A DNA stretch of 64,000 nt from Frateuria_A sp051900425. GTDB taxonomy: Bacteria > Pseudomonadota > Gammaproteobacteria > Xanthomonadales > Rhodanobacteraceae. This document shows, in pieces, positions 31,915-40,188 of the stretch. Both the position numbers and the translations under genes were made by a program. How positions within the stretch are numbered: the stretch's first letter is position 1; each line of letters starts with the position of its first letter. Where the stretch lies: the NCBI RefSeq assembly GCF_051900425.1, contig NZ_JBHZGK010000011.1, positions 33,652 through 97,651 of the forward strand, in the 5' to 3' direction. The notes beneath the pieces are model-generated. The model worked only from the letters and a program-made list of their open reading frames with translations. It was not told the origin of the DNA and searched no databases.

Positions 31915-33237
31915 CTACTTGTCGCGGGCCTGGCGGCGGGCCTCACGCAGGGCGTGCAGCTTCTCACGCAGCTTCTGCTCGAGACCGCGGTCGACCGGCT
32001 CGTAGAACAGCGTCCCTTCCAGCGCGTCGGGCAGGCATTGCTGGCCCAGCGCGATACCGCCGGCGGCGTCGTGGTCGTACTGGTAGCCCTTGCCGTAGCC
32101 CAGCCCCTTCATGAGCTTGGTGGGCGCGTTGCGCAGGTGCATGGGCACCTCGAGCGTGCCGGTGTCGCGCACCGCGGCGCGGGCCTTGTTGTAGGCCATG
32201 TAGGCGGCATTGCTCTTGGGCGCGATCGCCAGCCAGATGGCAAGCTGCGCCAGACCCAGTTCGCCCTCCGGGCTGCCCAGGCGCTCATAGGTGTCCCACG
32301 CGTCCAGCGCCATGCGCCAGGCGCGCGGCTCCGCCAGCCCGACGTCCTCGACCGCCATGCGGGTCATTCGGCGGGCCAGGTAGAGCGGGTCGCAGCCGCC
32401 GTCGAGCATGCGGCAAAGCCAGTACACGGCCGCGTCCGGGTCGGACGAGCGCACCGATTTGTGCAGCGCCGAGATCTGGTCGTAGAACTGCTCGCCGCCC
32501 TTGTCGAAGCGGCGTGTGCGGTCGGCCAGCACCTGGGTCAGGGTCGCTTCGTCGATGCGCCCGTCGTGGGCCAGCTCCGCGGCGATTTCCAGCAGCGTGA
32601 GCGCGCGGCGCACGTCGCCGTCGGCCGCCTGGGCGATCAGCTTCAGGGATTCGGCGTCGATCCCCAGGTGCAGGCGGCCCAGACCTCGCTCGTCGTCGGC
32701 GAGCGCGCGCTCCAGTGCGGCCACGATGGCCTCGGTCGATACCGCCTCCAGCACGTGGACACGGCAGCGCGAGAGGAGCGCGGAATTGAGTTCGAACGAG
32801 GGGTTCTCGGTGGTGGCGCCGACGAACACGATCACACCGCGTTCGATGTGCGGCAGGAAGGCATCCTGCTGCGCCTTGTTGAAGCGATGCACCTCGTCCA
32901 CGAACAGCACCGTACGCCGGCCCTGCGCGAAGTTCGCCTCCGCCTCCGCCAGGGCCTTGCGCACGTCCGGCAGGCCGGAGAGCACGGCGGAGATGGCGTG
33001 GAAGTCGGCATCGGCGTAGCGCGCGACCAGCAGGGCCAGCGTGGTCTTGCCGCAGCCTGGCGGGCCCCACAGCACCATCGAGTGCACCTTGCCCGCTTCC
33101 AATGCGCGGCGCAGCGGCGAGGCGGCCGCGGTCAGCCGTGGCTGGCCGACGATTTCGTCGAAGCTGCGCGGACGCATGCGCTCGGCCAGCGGCTTGAGCG
33201 CGTCGGACTCGGGGAAAAGGGAGACAGTCTCGGGCAT
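31915..33237 (-). CDS. rarA: Replication-associated recombination protein A (MgsA/WRNIP1 family)
   Basis: A 440-residue AAA+ ATPase of the clamp-loader clade that acts at stalled forks. Walker A is GPPGCGKTT near residue 55, Walker B is VLFVDEVHRFNKAQQD, sensor 1 is ATTENPSFELNSALLSRC, and the C-terminal tetramerisation region includes GCDPLYLARRM and the RarA-specific MHLRNAPTKLMKGLGYGKGYQYDHD. The start at 33237 (MPETVSLFP) is chosen on family length; the frame is open upstream over DUF1275. It belongs to the conserved ftsK-lolA-rarA-serS neighbourhood. Confidence 0.96.
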   Translation of the reverse strand: MPETVSLFPESDALKPLAERMRPRSFDEIVGQPRLTAAASPLRRALEAGKVHSMVLWGPPGCGKTTLALLVARYADADFHAISAVLSGLPDVRKALAEAEANFAQGRRTVLFVDEVHRFNKAQQDAFLPHIERGVIVFVGATTENPSFELNSALLSRCRVHVLEAVSTEAIVAALERALADDERGLGRLHLGIDAESLKLIAQAADGDVRRALTLLEIAAELAHDGRIDEATLTQVLADRTRRFDKGGEQFYDQISALHKSVRSSDPDAAVYWLCRMLDGGCDPLYLARRMTRMAVEDVGLAEPRAWRMALDAWDTYERLGSPEGELGLAQLAIWLAIAPKSNAAYMAYNKARAAVRDTGTLEVPMHLRNAPTKLMKGLGYGKGYQYDHDAAGGIALGQQCLPDALEGTLFYEPVDRGLEQKLREKLHALREARRQARDK

Positions 33238-33289
33238 CGCAGGATGATAGCGCCCGTTGCGTGGTGGGCGTGGCGGGTTGCCGGCCCGC

Positions 33290-33314
33290 GTCGCGCACAG
33301 GTGCGCTCCTACAG
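33290..33314. repeat. Single arm of the GTAGGAGCG REP-like repeat
   Basis: Twenty-five bases are identical to the right arm of the perfect repeat at 7955-7980 (ending GGTGCGCTCCTACAG). No partner arm lies nearby, so it is a solo half. It contains the TAG stop codon (33309-33311 on the minus strand) of the DUF1275 gene. Confidence 0.8.
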
Positions 33315-33980
33315 GGATGTCGTGCGCTGGCGGTAGAGGCTGTAGAGGGCGCCGCACAGGCCGGTCAACACGGCCGGGATCAACAGGCTCCGCTCGCGCA
33401 GGTGTGCGAACAGGAGAGCGCCGGCGACACCGCCCAGCATGAAGCTGCCGATGACCAGCAGGCAGACGCGCACCCGCAGGATGTCCACCTCCAGCCCGCG
33501 CAGGCGATGGCCGAGGTAGATCCCAAGGTCGGTGAACATGCCCGAGACGTGGGTGGTGCGGAAGACGGCGCCGCTGTAGGTACTCACCATGCCGTTCTGC
33601 AGGCCGCAGGCCATCGAGGCCAGCCACAGGCCGGCCGACCACTCCCGGTCCAGCAGCGGCACGGCGACGAAAAGCAGCAGCGATTCGATCAGCAGCGCCA
33701 CGCCATAGGGCCGGCCCAGCTTGAGCGTGCTTTTCTGCACGATCGCACCGCTGGCCATCGCGCCGATGACGAAGGCGAGCAGGGAAAGCGTCCAGTGCAG
33801 CGCTTCGCCGCCGTCCCCGGTGCCCAGCGAGATGCCGAGCAGCGTGGTCGAGCCGGTCAGGTTGCTGATCGACTGGTGGCGGAAGCCCATGTAGCCGGCC
33901 GCGTTGACCAGTCCGGCGATGAAGGCGAGCACTGCGCCCCCCACCCACGCCCAGCGCGGCAGTTGGCGCAGCACGGGCAT
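33309..33980 (-). CDS. DUF1275 (YoaK) family membrane protein
   Basis: A 223-residue inner-membrane protein with about six helices. Family signs are GLVNAAGYMGFRHQSISNLTGSTTLLG near residue 25, and the central CGLQNGMVSTYSGAVFRTTHVSGMFTDLG near residue 125. DUF1275 proteins have no proven role, though the fold resembles small transporters. The start is seven bases after the lolA stop, so they are likely co-transcribed. The last codons (CTG TAG) belong to a REP-like half-repeat, so the natural C-terminus may have been cut or extended when the repeat arrived. Confidence 0.93.
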   Translation of the reverse strand: MPVLRQLPRWAWVGGAVLAFIAGLVNAAGYMGFRHQSISNLTGSTTLLGISLGTGDGGEALHWTLSLLAFVIGAMASGAIVQKSTLKLGRPYGVALLIESLLLFVAVPLLDREWSAGLWLASMACGLQNGMVSTYSGAVFRTTHVSGMFTDLGIYLGHRLRGLEVDILRVRVCLLVIGSFMLGGVAGALLFAHLRERSLLIPAVLTGLCGALYSLYRQRTTSL

Positions 33981-33987
33981 GGCCGGA

Positions 33988-34650
33988 TCAGTCCTTCAGC
34001 GGATGGGTGGTCATCACCGGGAGATCGCCGATCACGTCGGCGCCCGGCGGCGGGGTGAAGTTGAAGGTGGAAGGCGGCAGGTCGACGTTGCGCTGCCAGT
34101 CGGAGAAGCGGATGTCGGTGACCGCGCCGAGCTGGTCGCGAAACACCATGCGCTCGAGGCCCTGCGCGCCGAAGCCCAGGTCCGCGTAGTCGAACTGCGG
34201 GTCCTTGGCCCTGGAGCTCAGGCGCAACCAGGTGAGGCCATCGCGCTCGCCGCGTTCGGTGACAGCGAAGTCCTTGTCGAGTTGCTTCAGATCGGTGATG
34301 ACGGTGAGTGGGCTGTGCGCCTCTTCCGTGCTCTGCACGCGCACGGTGACCTGCTCCAGCTCCGGGTCGTACAGCCATACGCGACTGCCGTCGGCGACGA
34401 TGGTCTGCTTGTACGGCTCGAGCGTGTCCCAGCGGAACTGGCGCGGTGCCTGCAACGCGAGCGTGCCCGAGCTGGTCTTGGCCCCCTGCCCGCTGGCATC
34501 GGTGAGGGTCTGGGTGAAATGGCCCTTGAGCGAATGCAGGTTGGTGGCGAAGGCGTCCAGGCGCTGGCGCGCGGGGCCGGTGGCCGCGTGGGCCAGGCTC
34601 GCAAGGGAAAGCGCGAGCGTGGCAAGGAAGATGGTGGCGAGACGGTTCAT
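33988..34650 (-). CDS. lolA: Outer-membrane lipoprotein carrier protein LolA
   Basis: A 220-residue periplasmic chaperone that takes lipoproteins from LolCDE to LolB. The signal peptide is residues 1-22 (IFLATLALSLASLAHA). The mature part shows RLDAFATNLHSLKGHFTQTLTDA, QFRWDTLEPYKQTIVADGSRVWLYDPELEQVTV and RLSSRAKDPQFDYADLGF, the family core. It lies between ftsK and DUF1275; the classical ftsK-lolA order is intact, though a REP-like hairpin separates them. Confidence 0.95.
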   Translation of the reverse strand: MNRLATIFLATLALSLASLAHAATGPARQRLDAFATNLHSLKGHFTQTLTDASGQGAKTSSGTLALQAPRQFRWDTLEPYKQTIVADGSRVWLYDPELEQVTVRVQSTEEAHSPLTVITDLKQLDKDFAVTERGERDGLTWLRLSSRAKDPQFDYADLGFGAQGLERMVFRDQLGAVTDIRFSDWQRNVDLPPSTFNFTPPPGADVIGDLPVMTTHPLKD

Positions 34651-34761
34651 GGAAGCCCTGTTCCTGGGAACGTGCGGGAAATTTTCAGTCGCGGCGGCTT
34701 AATCGCGACACAAGCGGATTGTAGGCCGTGGGGCGGACGCATGGCCGCGACATAAGCGACA

Positions 34762-34836
34762 CCCTGTAGGAGCGCCCTCGGGCGCGACCGCGGTGGTTCA
34801 TGCATGGCGGTCGCGCCCAAGGGCGCTCCTACAGGG
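34762..34836. repeat. REP-like inverted repeat (GTAGGAGCG family)
   Basis: Two 30-base arms (34762-34791 and 34807-34836) match with one mismatch around a 15-base loop. The outer parts are CCCTGTAGGAGCG, as in the copy at 7918-7980, while the inner bases (CCCTCGGGCGCGACC) follow the degenerate copy at 7122. It lies between ftsK and lolA and could attenuate read-through. Confidence 0.9.
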
Positions 34837-34857
34837 AATGGTGGCGCGGGTAAGCGG

Positions 34858-37209
34858 CTACTTCGGAGGGGGCGGTGCGAGCACTTCGCGGTTGCCGTTG
34901 TGCTGTGGCGCGCTGACCACGCCGTCATGCTCCATCTGCTCGATCAGCCGCGCGGCGCGGTTGTAGCCGATGCGAAGGTGACGCTGTACGCCGGAAATCG
35001 AGGCGCGGCGGGTCTGCGTGACCACAGCGACCGCCTTGTCGTACAGCTGCGCGTCGGCATCGCCACCTTCTTCGCCGTCCTGCGGCAGGCCCGAGTCATT
35101 GATGAACTTGCCGTCGGAAGTGGCCTGCACCTCCTCCAGCACGCCCTCGATGTACTGCGGTGCGCCCTGGGCCTTGAGCCAGGCGACCACGCCATGCACT
35201 TCGTGGTCGTCCACGAACGCGCCATGGACGCGCTCGGGCGTGGCGGTGCCGGGCGGCAGGTAGAGCATGTCGCCGTGGCCGAGCAGCGCTTCGGCGCCGG
35301 ACTGGTCCAGGATCGTGCGCGAGTCGATCTTGCTGGAGACCTGGAAGGCGATGCGGGTCGGGATGTTCGCCTTGATCAGGCCGGTGATCACGTCCACCGA
35401 CGGGCGCTGCGTGGCCAGCACCAGGTGCACGCCCGCGGCGCGCGCCTTCTGCGCCAGGCGGGCGATCAGCTCCTCCACCTTCTTGCCGACGATCATCATC
35501 ATGTCGGCGAATTCGTCGATGATGATGACGATGTAGGGCAGCGGCTCCAGCGGCTCGGCGGCCAGGTTGGGCATCTCGGGATTGGGGCGGAACAGCGGGT
35601 CGAGCAGCGGTTGGCCGGCCGCCTCCGCGTCCTTCACCTTCTTGTTGAAACCACCCAGGTTGCGCACGCCCACCGCGGCCATCAGCTTGTAGCGGCGCTC
35701 CATCTCGGCCACGCACCAGCGCAGCGCGTTGGCCGCCTCCTTCATGTCCGTCACGACCGGTGCCAGCAGATGCGGGATGCCCTCGTAGACCGAGAGCTCC
35801 AGCATCTTCGGATCGATCATGATCATGCGCACGTCTTTCGGGCTCGCCTTGTAGAGCAGCGAGAGCACCATTGCGTTGACCGCGACGGACTTGCCCGAGC
35901 CGGTGGTGCCTGCGACCAGCAGGTGCGGCATCTTGGCGAGGTCGGTGACCACCGGTTTGCCGCCGATGTCCTTGCCAAGCGCCAGCGCCAGCGGCGATTT
36001 CATCTGGTCGTACCTGTCCGAGCGAAGGATCTCGGACAGGTAGACGATCTGCTTCCTGGCGTTGGGGATTTCCAGGCCGATCACGTTCTTGCCCGGAATC
36101 ACGTCGACCACGCGCACGCTGACCACCGAGAGGCCGCGGGCGATGTCCTTGTCCAGGCTGGAGACCTGCGAGCCGCGCACGCCGGCGGCCGGTTCCAGCT
36201 CGAAGCGGGTGATCACCGGGCCGGGGTAAACGCCGACCACCTTGGCCTCGATGCGGAAGTCCTTGAGCTTGAGCTCGACCTGGCGCGAGAGCACTTCGAG
36301 TGTTTCTTCCGAATAGCCCGGGCCCTGCTCCGGTGCCTCGTCCAGCAACGACAGCGGGGGCAGCTCGCCAGGCTGCGAGGCGCCGACGAACAGCGGGATC
36401 TGGGTTTCCAGCTTGGCGCGCTCGCTCTTGGCCACCGGTGCGGGCGGCGTCTCGATGCGTACCGGCTCGCGCTTGGCCTGCTTCACGGCCTCGGCCTTCT
36501 TGACCACCTCGCGCTCGGCACGCGCCTGCTGCGCCTTGGCCACTTCCGGCGCCTGCTTGAGCTTGCCGCGCAGCCAGCCGAAGGCGACCAGCGTGCCCTG
36601 CCCGGTCCAGTCCATCACCTTGAACCAGGACAGCCCGGTGGCAAGCGTCACCGCGATCAGGAACAACGCCAGCAGCAGCAGCGGCGCGCCCTTCTCGCCG
36701 AACGCCTGCAACAGGCCGTGCCCGACCCACTGCCCGATGATGCCGCCGGTGCCCTGCGGCAGCACCGGCTCGCTGAAGTTCAGATACATCAGCGCCGGCG
36801 CGGTGATGAAGAAGAAAACGAAACCGATCAGCCGCAGCGAGGATTCCCAGGGATGCTCCGCTTTTTCGCCGCGCTGGCGCAGCACCTGCACGCCCAGCAG
36901 CAGGAGCAGCAGCGGGAAACAGTAGGAGACCCAGCCAAAGATGTAGCGCAGCAGGTTGGCGATGTTGGCGCCGACAGCGCCACCCAGGTTGCGCGCGTGT
37001 TCGACCGAACCGACGTGGCCCCAGCTGGGATCCTGGTCGTTGTAGCTGGCCAGGCAGACCAGCAGGTAGACGGCCAGCGGCAGCAACAGCAGCGCGCCCG
37101 CTTCACGCAGGCGGCGCTTGGCTTCTTCGCTCAGGCCAGTGGATTCAGGTGCTTTCTTTACGTTTGCTGCGCTTCGCGCCACCGGAGTGGATTCCCCTCG
37201 AGACTTCAT
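34858..37209 (-). CDS. ftsK: DNA translocase FtsK
   Basis: A 783-residue septal DNA pump that clears and aligns chromosome dimers for XerCD. Four N-terminal helices lie within residues 25-175 (LLLLPLAVYLLVCLASY first), then a linker of about 100 residues, much shorter than in E. coli FtsK. The motor follows with Walker A GTTGSGKSVAVN, Walker B YIVIIIDEFADMMM and RPSVDVITGLIKANIPTRI. The C-terminal gamma domain ends DGVVSAPQHNGNREVL and reads KOPS. It is the first gene of ftsK-lolA-DUF1275-rarA-TM-serS on the minus strand. Confidence 0.97.
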   Translation of the reverse strand: MKSRGESTPVARSAANVKKAPESTGLSEEAKRRLREAGALLLLPLAVYLLVCLASYNDQDPSWGHVGSVEHARNLGGAVGANIANLLRYIFGWVSYCFPLLLLLLGVQVLRQRGEKAEHPWESSLRLIGFVFFFITAPALMYLNFSEPVLPQGTGGIIGQWVGHGLLQAFGEKGAPLLLLALFLIAVTLATGLSWFKVMDWTGQGTLVAFGWLRGKLKQAPEVAKAQQARAEREVVKKAEAVKQAKREPVRIETPPAPVAKSERAKLETQIPLFVGASQPGELPPLSLLDEAPEQGPGYSEETLEVLSRQVELKLKDFRIEAKVVGVYPGPVITRFELEPAAGVRGSQVSSLDKDIARGLSVVSVRVVDVIPGKNVIGLEIPNARKQIVYLSEILRSDRYDQMKSPLALALGKDIGGKPVVTDLAKMPHLLVAGTTGSGKSVAVNAMVLSLLYKASPKDVRMIMIDPKMLELSVYEGIPHLLAPVVTDMKEAANALRWCVAEMERRYKLMAAVGVRNLGGFNKKVKDAEAAGQPLLDPLFRPNPEMPNLAAEPLEPLPYIVIIIDEFADMMMIVGKKVEELIARLAQKARAAGVHLVLATQRPSVDVITGLIKANIPTRIAFQVSSKIDSRTILDQSGAEALLGHGDMLYLPPGTATPERVHGAFVDDHEVHGVVAWLKAQGAPQYIEGVLEEVQATSDGKFINDSGLPQDGEEGGDADAQLYDKAVAVVTQTRRASISGVQRHLRIGYNRAARLIEQMEHDGVVSAPQHNGNREVLAPPPPK

Positions 37210-37358
37210 CCCAAGTCTACACAGGGCACGCAGGGGGTAGTAGCTTGATTTTTCTGGAAAGGCGCCGGTTTGGAAGGCGTGGCTCTTCCGGCCGGAGAGC
37301 GGTGCCGGAATGCGGTCCGGGCGGAGCGGAACATCACGCCCTGCCGGACCGCTTACCC

Positions 37359-37398
37359 GCCTGAATCCCCGTTCCCCGGAGGAAGCGGGGATTCAGGC
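37359..37398 (-). terminator. Long hairpin just after ald
   Basis: A 13-base perfect stem (GCCTGAATCCCCG at 37359-37371, CGGGGATTCAGGC at 37386-37398) has a 14-base loop that could pair further (TTCC/GGAA). It begins nine bases after the ald stop. There is no T-run on the downstream side, so it may be a Rho-assisted end, an mRNA 3' cap, or one more dispersed palindrome. Confidence 0.5.
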
Positions 37399-37406
37399 GC
37401 CGGGGA

Positions 37407-38471
37407 TCAGGCCATGCCCTGCAGCGCAGGATGCACCAGCTTGCCGCCGTCCACGTTGATGCCCACGCGCAGCGGCTCGAAGTCGCGCCATTCCTTGCCG
37501 GCGGCCAGACGCTGCACGTACGGCAGGATCGCCGCCGAGATCGCCACCGAAGAGGTCTGCGGCACGGCGCCCGGCATGTTGGTCACGCAGAAGTGCGTCA
37601 CGCCGTGCACGTCGTAGGTCGGCTCCTTCCAGGTGGTCGGCCGGGAGGTCTCGAAGCAGCCGCCCTGGTCGATCGAGATGTCGACCAGCACCGAACCCTT
37701 CTCCATGGTCTTGACCATGTCCTCGGTCACCACGCGCGGGGCCTTGGCACTGGGAATCAGCACGGCGCCCACGACCAGGTCGGCATCGCGCACTTCCTGC
37801 GCCACCGACGACTCGTAGGCGTACAGCGCAGTCACGTTCGGGCCCATCGCCATCATTTCGGCCAGGCGGTCCTGGCGCTTGTCGAACACCACCACGTTGG
37901 CGCCCGCGGCCGCGGCCAGCGCGGCGGCGTTGCCACCGGCGGCGCCGGCGCCCAGCACGACGACCTTGCCGCGCGGCGTGGAGGCCATGCCGCCGAGCAG
38001 CTTGCCCTTGCCGCCCTGCGGACGGTGCAGCAGCGTGGTGCCGATCTGGGTGGCGATGCGGCCGGCGATCACCGACATCGGCAGCAGCAGCGGCAGGCCG
38101 CCATTCTCCTCGACCGACTCGAACGCCACGCCGGTCAGGCCGATGTCGAGCAGCGACTTGGTCAGCGCCGGCTCGGCGGCCAGGTGCAGGTAGCAGAACA
38201 GCAGGTGGTGCTTCTTCAGCAGGGCCAGGTCGCCGGCGATCGGCTCCTTGACCTTGACGATCAGCTCGCCCTTCTCGTACAGGGCGGCAGCATCCGGAAC
38301 GACGGTGATGCCTTCCTTGGTGTAGGCCTCGTCGGAGAAGCCGCTCTTCTCGCCGGCACCGGCCTGGATGAACACCTCGTGGCCGCGCCGGACCAGGTCG
38401 GCGGCAGCGGCGGGAACGAGGGCGACGCGCCCTTCGAGGGTCTTGGTTTCGGAAGGAATACCGATACGCAT
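37407..38471 (-). CDS. ald: Alanine dehydrogenase
   Basis: NAD+-dependent alanine dehydrogenase, which interconverts L-alanine with pyruvate and ammonia. The 354-residue protein carries MRIGIPSETKTLEGRVAL at the N-terminus, HHLLFCYLHLAAEP (substrate His region), and the NAD-binding VVVLGAGAAGGNAAALAAAAGANV near residue 165. Later it has VLVDISIDQGGCFETSRPTT and HFCVTNMPGAVPQTSS. The ATG at 38471 is the family start. It is divergent from trxB with about 200 bp between; no lrp-type regulator is adjacent. Confidence 0.96.
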   Translation of the reverse strand: MRIGIPSETKTLEGRVALVPAAAADLVRRGHEVFIQAGAGEKSGFSDEAYTKEGITVVPDAAALYEKGELIVKVKEPIAGDLALLKKHHLLFCYLHLAAEPALTKSLLDIGLTGVAFESVEENGGLPLLLPMSVIAGRIATQIGTTLLHRPQGGKGKLLGGMASTPRGKVVVLGAGAAGGNAAALAAAAGANVVVFDKRQDRLAEMMAMGPNVTALYAYESSVAQEVRDADLVVGAVLIPSAKAPRVVTEDMVKTMEKGSVLVDISIDQGGCFETSRPTTWKEPTYDVHGVTHFCVTNMPGAVPQTSSVAISAAILPYVQRLAAGKEWRDFEPLRVGINVDGGKLVHPALQGMA

Positions 38472-38673
38472 GGCAGTTAGCAATCCTGTGGGGTTGGGCC
38501 GGCGCAACGCGTCGACAGTGTGGGAAACCGATCAGTGGCGGCTTGAATCGCCCGTCGCCCTTCCCCATCCTTGCGGGTTCCAAGCGCCGACTCTGCGGCG
38601 CGGCAGCATCCATGTCGCGCCCGGTCGAGGCAAATAACGATCAAAGCCGCCAGCAAACCCAAGGATTATAACG

Positions 38674-39636
38674 ATGAGCACCCCCAAACACAGCCGCCTG
38701 CTGATCCTCGGCTCGGGCCCCGCCGGCTACACCGCAGCGGTGTATGCCGCGCGCGCCAACCTCAAGCCGACGCTGATCACCGGCCTGCAGCAGGGCGGCC
38801 AGCTCATGACGACTACGGAAGTGGACAACTGGCCGGGCGACGTCGAGGGCCTGCAGGGCCCCGCGCTGATGCAGCGCATGGCCGAGCACGCCGAGCGCTT
38901 CCACACCGAGATGATCTTCGACCACATCCACGTCGTGGATCTCAACCAGCGTCCGTTCCGCCTCAAGGGCGATTCGGGCGAATACACGGCCGACGCGCTG
39001 ATCATCGCCACCGGCGCCACCGCCAAGTACCTGGGAATCGCCAGCGAGGAGAAGTTCAAGGGGCGCGGCGTGTCCGCCTGTGCGACCTGCGACGGCTTCT
39101 TCTTCCGCGAGCAGGACGTGGTGGTGGTCGGCGGCGGCAATACGGCGGTGGAAGAAGCGCTCTATCTCGCCAACATCGCGCGCAAGGTCACCCTCGTGCA
39201 TCGCCGCGACAAGCTGCGCGCCGAGAAGATCATGCAGGACAAACTGTTCGAGAAGGCCGCCGCCGGCAAGGTCGAGCTGGTCTGGAACAGCACCATCGAC
39301 GAGGTGCTGGGCGACCAGTCCGGCGTGACAGGCGTGCGGGTGAAGGACGTCAATTCCGGTGCCACCCGCGATATCGAGGCGACCGGCTTTTTCGTCGCCA
39401 TCGGCCATACGCCCAACACCGGCATTTTCGAAGGCCAGCTGGAAATGCACGACGGGTATATCAAGATCCGCAGCGGCACCAGCGGCATGGCGACCGCGAC
39501 CTCGGTGCCGGGCGTATTCGCCGCCGGCGACGTGGCCGACCACGTCTATCGCCAGGCGATCACCTCGGCTGGGTTCGGCTGCATGGCTGCGCTGGACGCC
39601 GAGCGCTGGCTCGACCAGCAGCACCTGATCGGCTGA
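38674..39636 (+). CDS. trxB: Thioredoxin-disulfide reductase
   Basis: A 320-residue flavoprotein that reduces thioredoxin with NADPH. The FAD-binding GSGPAGYTAAVYAAR is at residues 13-27, and the redox disulfide is CATC at 136-139. The NADPH motif is GGGNTAVEEALYLANIARKVTLVHRRD, and the final FAD motif is GVFAAGDVADHVYRQAITSAGFGCMAA. AAGGA stands about eight bases before the ATG. The C-terminus is short (QHLIG). Its 3' side has a REP-like repeat and then a bidirectional terminator shared with csp. Confidence 0.97.
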   Translation: MSTPKHSRLLILGSGPAGYTAAVYAARANLKPTLITGLQQGGQLMTTTEVDNWPGDVEGLQGPALMQRMAEHAERFHTEMIFDHIHVVDLNQRPFRLKGDSGEYTADALIIATGATAKYLGIASEEKFKGRGVSACATCDGFFFREQDVVVVGGGNTAVEEALYLANIARKVTLVHRRDKLRAEKIMQDKLFEKAAAGKVELVWNSTIDEVLGDQSGVTGVRVKDVNSGATRDIEATGFFVAIGHTPNTGIFEGQLEMHDGYIKIRSGTSGMATATSVPGVFAAGDVADHVYRQAITSAGFGCMAALDAERWLDQQHLIG

Positions 39637-39680
39637 GTCCGGCCCGGCCGCCAGGGCATGCCGGAACGGGCGACGAACCC

Positions 39681-39752
39681 CGAAGGAGCGCACCCTGTGC
39701 GCGACTATCCGTAGCGCCAACCCGTCGATCGCGCACAGGGTGCGCTTCGACA
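39681..39752. repeat. REP-like inverted repeat (GTAGGAGCG family), imperfect
   Basis: A left arm CGAAGGAGCGCACCCTGTGC and a right arm ending GCACAGGGTGCGCTTCGAC surround an unrelated centre. The outer GTAGG/CCTAC bases of the other copies have drifted to GAAGG/CTTCG. It lies between trxB and its terminator. Confidence 0.75.
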
Positions 39753-39765
39753 GACGAGTCAAAGA

Positions 39766-39795
39766 AAAAGCCCCATGCGCGAGCATGGGGCTTTT
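39766..39795. terminator. Bidirectional intrinsic terminator between trxB and csp
   Basis: AAAAGCCCCATGC and GCATGGGGCTTTT form a 13-base perfect stem with a GCGA tetraloop. T-runs follow on both strands (CTTTTCTTTC on the plus strand, CTTTTTCTTT on the minus). It should end both the trxB transcript and the convergent cold-shock transcript. Confidence 0.93.
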
Positions 39796-39821
39796 CTTTC
39801 ATCAAGACGCGAGGAGTGCGA

Positions 39822-40028
39822 TCAGGCCGCCACTTCCACGCCCGAAGCCTGGGCGCCCTTCGGGCCCTGGGTGACTTCGAACTTCACGCGCTGGCCTTCC
39901 TGAAGGCTGCGGAAACCCTTGGAGTTGATGGCCGAGAAATGGACGAACACGTCCTCCCCACCGTCCTCAGGCGCGATGAAGCCAAAGCCCTTGGCATCGT
40001 TGAACCACTTGACCGTACCGAAACGCAT
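39822..40028 (-). CDS. Cold-shock domain protein
   Basis: A 68-residue single cold-shock domain that binds single-stranded RNA or DNA. RNP1 is KGFGFI at residues 13-18 and RNP2 is VFVHF at 27-31; the end GAQASGVEV is typical of Xanthomonadales CspA-like proteins. A long 5' leader of roughly 90 bases lies between the probable promoter at 40119-40148 and the ATG, as is usual for cold-regulated csp mRNAs. Which Csp paralogue it is, and whether it is cold-induced, cannot be told from sequence. Confidence 0.95.
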   Translation of the reverse strand: MRFGTVKWFNDAKGFGFIAPEDGGEDVFVHFSAINSKGFRSLQEGQRVKFEVTQGPKGAQASGVEVAA

Positions 40029-40118
40029 TGCGTGAACCTCTGACTAGGACTGGATGCACCAAGGTGTTTGAGCTGGACCGCCGTTTCCCCTTGGTCAGCC
40101 GCCCCTGGCACGGACAAA

Positions 40119-40148
40119 AGTATCAGCATGTTTACCGGTAAAGCGCAA
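40119..40148 (-). promoter_or_regulatory. Probable sigma-70 promoter of the cold-shock gene
   Basis: On the minus strand TTGCGC (40143-40148) and GATACT (40119-40124) are separated by 18 bases. The region is much more AT-rich than its surroundings. Transcription would start about 90 bases before the csp ATG, leaving a structured leader. Confidence 0.5.
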
Positions 40149-40188
40149 TATGCGGGATTAACTTTCGTGCGATAACGCCATTAGCTGA

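Noticed and set aside
29995..33336. Very long plus-strand open frame of about 1100 codons
   Set aside because: It lies antisense to serS, the membrane protein gene and rarA, all with clear homology. Its composition (Val, Gln, His, Arg-rich, few motifs) is the usual mirror of high-GC genes.
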